Below the pieces are notes generated by a model. That model was not told where the DNA came from and made no database searches. It saw only the letters and a list, made by a program, of their open reading frames with translations. Below, piece after piece: positions 61,710 to 64,000 of a stretch of 64,000 bases of DNA; the first letter of the stretch is position 1; the number at the start of each line of letters is the position of its first letter. The DNA is taken from assembly GCA_036676355.1 (NCBI GenBank), contig JAKFDA010000017.1, positions 11,194-75,193 of the forward strand, in the 5' to 3' direction. The translations under genes and the position numbers were made by a program. The stretch comes from ZC4RG42 sp036676355. Lineage in GTDB: Bacteria; Pseudomonadota; Gammaproteobacteria; Burkholderiales; SG8-39.

Positions 61710-63170
61710 ATGCGCGTCATTCACAAGGCCCTGACGTTCGACGACGTCCTACTCGTCCCCGCCCACTCCACCATTCTGCCGCGCGAAGTGAGTCTCCGCG
61801 CGCGCCTCACGCGGAATATCCAATTGAATATTCCGTTGCTGTCCGCCGCTATGGACACCGTGACGGATTCTCGCCTGGCCATTGCCATGGCGCAGGAGGG
61901 TGGCATCGGTATCGTTCACAAAAACATGACCGCCAAGGCGCAGGCCGCCGAAGTGCTGCGGGTCAAACGTTACGAGTCAGGCGTGGTACGTGATCCGATC
62001 ACGATTCCGCCGGACATGACGGTGCGCGAAGTGAAAGCGCTGACCCAGCAGCATAAGTTTTCCGGACTCCCGGTCGTCGAAGGCAAGAAAGTCGTCGGCA
62101 TCGTGACGAACCGCGATCTGCGCTTCGAAACCCGTCTGGACGAGCCGGTGCGTTCGATCATGACGCCGCGCGATAAGCTGGTGACGGTACGTGAGAGCGC
62201 GACGCTGGAAGAAGCCACCGTCTTGCTGCACAAACATCGCCTGGAGCGCGTGCTGGTCATCAACGACTCATTCGATCTGCGCGGCCTCATTACAGTCAAG
62301 GACCTGCTCAAGGCCAGCGAATATCCGCTGGCCTGCAAGGACGAGCACGGTAAATTGCGCGTCGGCGCTGCGATCGGTGTCGGCGAAGGCACCGAAGAGC
62401 GTGCGGCGCTGCTGGTCGAAGCCGGCGTCGACGTTCTGGTTGTGGACACCGCGCACGGCCATTCGCAGGGCGTGCTGGATCGCGTGCGGTGGGTCAAGAA
62501 GAATTTCCCCTACGTGGAAGTGATCGGCGGCAATATCGCCACCGCCGCTGCGGCGCGCGCGCTGGTCGATCACGGTGCCGATGCGGTCAAGGTCGGCATC
62601 GGCCCCGGTTCCATCTGCACCACGCGTGTGGTGGCCGGTGTCGGCGTGCCGCAAATCACCGCCATCCAGAACGTGTCTGAAGGTCTTGCAGGAACCAACG
62701 TACCGATCATCGCCGACGGCGGTGTGCGGTATTCCGGCGATATCCCCAAAGCCATTGCGGCTGGCGCCAATTGCGTGATGCTGGGCAGCCTGTTCGCCGG
62801 AACGGAAGAAGCGCCGGGCGAAATCGAACTCTACCAGGGCCGTTCCTACAAATCGTATCGCGGCATGGGCTCGCTGGGCGCCATGCAACAGGGTGCCGCG
62901 GACCGCTACTTCCAGGATCCGGAAGCCAACGCGGACAAGCTGGTGCCCGAGGGCGTGGAAGGCCGTGTGCCCTACAAGGGCTCGGTGGTGAGGGTCATCG
63001 ATCAGCTGCTGGGCGGACTGCGCGCGAGCATGGGATACATGGGTTGCGCCAGCATCGAGGAGATCCATACTCGCGCCGAGTTCGTCGAGATTTCGGGCGC
63101 GGGCATGCGCGAATCGCATGTTCATGACGTGCAGATCGTCAAGGAAGCGCCGAACTATCACGTCGAGTAG
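61710..63170 (+). CDS. guaB: Inosine-5'-monophosphate dehydrogenase
   Basis: A 486-residue TIM-barrel enzyme (E. coli: 488) oxidising IMP to XMP, the committed step to GMP. The N terminus is KALTFDDVLLVPAHSTILPR. A CBS pair is inserted at about 95-205 (DPITIPPDMTVREVKALTQQ onward), and the catalytic Cys is in KVGIGPGSICTTRVVAGVG. The flap and C-terminal region include YRGMGSLGAMQQGAADRYFQ. ATG 61710 gives the family N terminus (MRVIHKALTFDD); the open frame further upstream crosses repeat copy B and is not coding. guaA follows. Confidence 0.97.
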   Translation: MRVIHKALTFDDVLLVPAHSTILPREVSLRARLTRNIQLNIPLLSAAMDTVTDSRLAIAMAQEGGIGIVHKNMTAKAQAAEVLRVKRYESGVVRDPITIPPDMTVREVKALTQQHKFSGLPVVEGKKVVGIVTNRDLRFETRLDEPVRSIMTPRDKLVTVRESATLEEATVLLHKHRLERVLVINDSFDLRGLITVKDLLKASEYPLACKDEHGKLRVGAAIGVGEGTEERAALLVEAGVDVLVVDTAHGHSQGVLDRVRWVKKNFPYVEVIGGNIATAAAARALVDHGADAVKVGIGPGSICTTRVVAGVGVPQITAIQNVSEGLAGTNVPIIADGGVRYSGDIPKAIAAGANCVMLGSLFAGTEEAPGEIELYQGRSYKSYRGMGSLGAMQQGAADRYFQDPEANADKLVPEGVEGRVPYKGSVVRVIDQLLGGLRASMGYMGCASIEEIHTRAEFVEISGAGMRESHVHDVQIVKEAPNYHVE

Positions 63171-63257
63171 TACGAGCGACGTCTTTAAAACCCGATAGAC
63201 GCCGACGGACGGCCTCACGCAGAGGTCTGCCGCCGGCGCTTTTCAATCTGCCAGGCC

Positions 63258-64000
63258 ATGCACGACAAGATTCTGATTCTCGACTTCGGCGCACAGTACT
63301 CGCAATTGATCGCGCGTCGCGTGCGCGAAGCGCGCGTCTATTGCGAACTGCATCCGTTCGACGTGACGGACGCGTTCGTGCGCGAATTTCAGCCGACGGG
63401 AATCATCCTGTCCGGTGGCCCGTCATCCGTCACGGAAGACGAAACACCGCGTGCGCCGCAGGCGGTGTTCGAACTGGGCGTGCCGGTGCTGGGCATTTGC
63501 TATGGCATGCAGACCATGGCCGCGCAACTCGGCGGCACGGTGGAAAGCTCAAAGGTGCGCGAGTTCGGCTACGCCGAATTGCGTGCGCAGGGCCACTCCG
63601 CGTTGTTGAAGGATTTGCAGGATCGCAGCAATGAAGCGGGGCATGGCCTGCTCGACGTGTGGATGAGTCACGGCGACAAAGTGACTGCCTTGCCGCCGGG
63701 CTTCAAGATCATTGCCAGCAACCCGTCCACGCCGATCGCAGGAATGGCCGACGAAGCGCGCCGTTTCTACGCGGTGCAGTTCCATCCCGAAGTGACGCAT
63801 ACGACGCAGGGTGCAGCGATGTTGACGCGCTTCGTGCGCGACATCTGCGGCTGCAAGGGTGACTGGAACATGCCGGACTATGTCGCCGAGGCGGTTGCGC
63901 AGATTCGCGCGCAGGTCGGCAAGGAAGAAGTAATCCTCGGTTTGTCGGGCGGCGTCGATTCGTCCGTGGCCGCGGCGCTCATTCATCGCGCCATCGGCGA
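63258..64000 (+). CDS. guaA: GMP synthase [glutamine-hydrolysing], N-terminal part (runs off right edge)
   Basis: The first 247 codons of guaA; the window ends inside the gene. The class I glutamine amidotransferase domain has ILDFGAQYSQLIARRVREA, the nucleophile Cys in GVPVLGICYGMQTMAAQLGG and the triad His/Glu in YAVQFHPEVTHT. The ATP-pyrophosphatase domain begins with the P-loop LSGGVDSSVAAAL. It converts XMP to GMP after GuaB. The 87-bp gap after guaB holds an imperfect GC-rich inverted repeat (about 63203-63240) followed by TTTT, possibly a weak terminator. Confidence 0.96.
   Translation, partial: MHDKILILDFGAQYSQLIARRVREARVYCELHPFDVTDAFVREFQPTGIILSGGPSSVTEDETPRAPQAVFELGVPVLGICYGMQTMAAQLGGTVESSKVREFGYAELRAQGHSALLKDLQDRSNEAGHGLLDVWMSHGDKVTALPPGFKIIASNPSTPIAGMADEARRFYAVQFHPEVTHTTQGAAMLTRFVRDICGCKGDWNMPDYVAEAVAQIRAQVGKEEVILGLSGGVDSSVAAALIHRAIG

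Overview
The window is a dense, high-GC stretch of bacterial chromosome made almost entirely of conserved core genes. Gene content and order point to a betaproteobacterium: smc-zipA-ligA, rimP-nusA-infB-rbfA-truB-rpsO-pnp, map-glnD facing rpsB-tsf-pyrH-frr-uppS-cdsA-dxr-rseP-bamA-skp-lpxD-fabZ-lpxA-lpxB-rnhB, ppsR facing ppsA, smpB facing ratA-rnfH, and guaB-guaA. The LPS and outer-membrane genes show a Gram-negative cell, and a PilU homologue suggests type IV pili. I cannot name a genus. There is no rRNA, prophage, transposase or CRISPR array.

Layout. 1-5.1 kb: left-truncated Cys-rich oxidoreductase and fdxA (minus strand), then an alpha/beta hydrolase, an RNase AM-like PHP enzyme, YciO and a site-2 protease homologue. 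5.1-9.1 kb: trpS-scpA-scpB-rluB. 9.1-18.4 kb: the translation/RNA operon from rimP to pnp. 18.4-20.3 kb: a bacterial eRF1-like protein and a tRNA-Pro-Arg-His operon on the minus strand. 20.3-26.9 kb (minus): prmB, dapE, arsC-like, pilU, dapD, dapC, queF. 27-36.7 kb (plus): smc-zipA-ligA-galU, then hpt, MTI phosphorylase and def. 36.7-40.2 kb (minus): glnD and map. 40.4-55.9 kb (plus): ribosomal protein S2 through lipid A synthesis and an rRNA methyltransferase. 55.9-64 kb: ppsR/ppsA, smpB, ratA-rnfH, a DUF4124 protein, guaB and the 5' part of guaA.

The genes interlock. SMC with ScpA and ScpB gives the condensin. DapC, DapD and DapE are three consecutive steps of the succinylase route to lysine and diaminopimelate. 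UppS, CdsA, BamA, Skp, RseP, LpxD, FabZ, LpxA and LpxB build the envelope. MTI phosphorylase releases hypoxanthine that the adjacent Hpt can recycle to IMP, which GuaB and GuaA convert to GMP.

No novel multi-gene system is evident. The less ordinary signals lie between and across genes: a pseudoknot-capable leader before rpsB that buries its ribosome-binding site; tandem U-tailed hairpins before rimP; a long hairpin before pnp; a 118-bp repeat with terminal inverted repeats before infB and guaB, with a fragment before pyrH; a dispersed palindromic repeat family; a (AAAACC)7 array; a stretch where the acidic ScpB tail and the RluB frame overlap; and an iron-sulfur-type cysteine motif in TrpRS.
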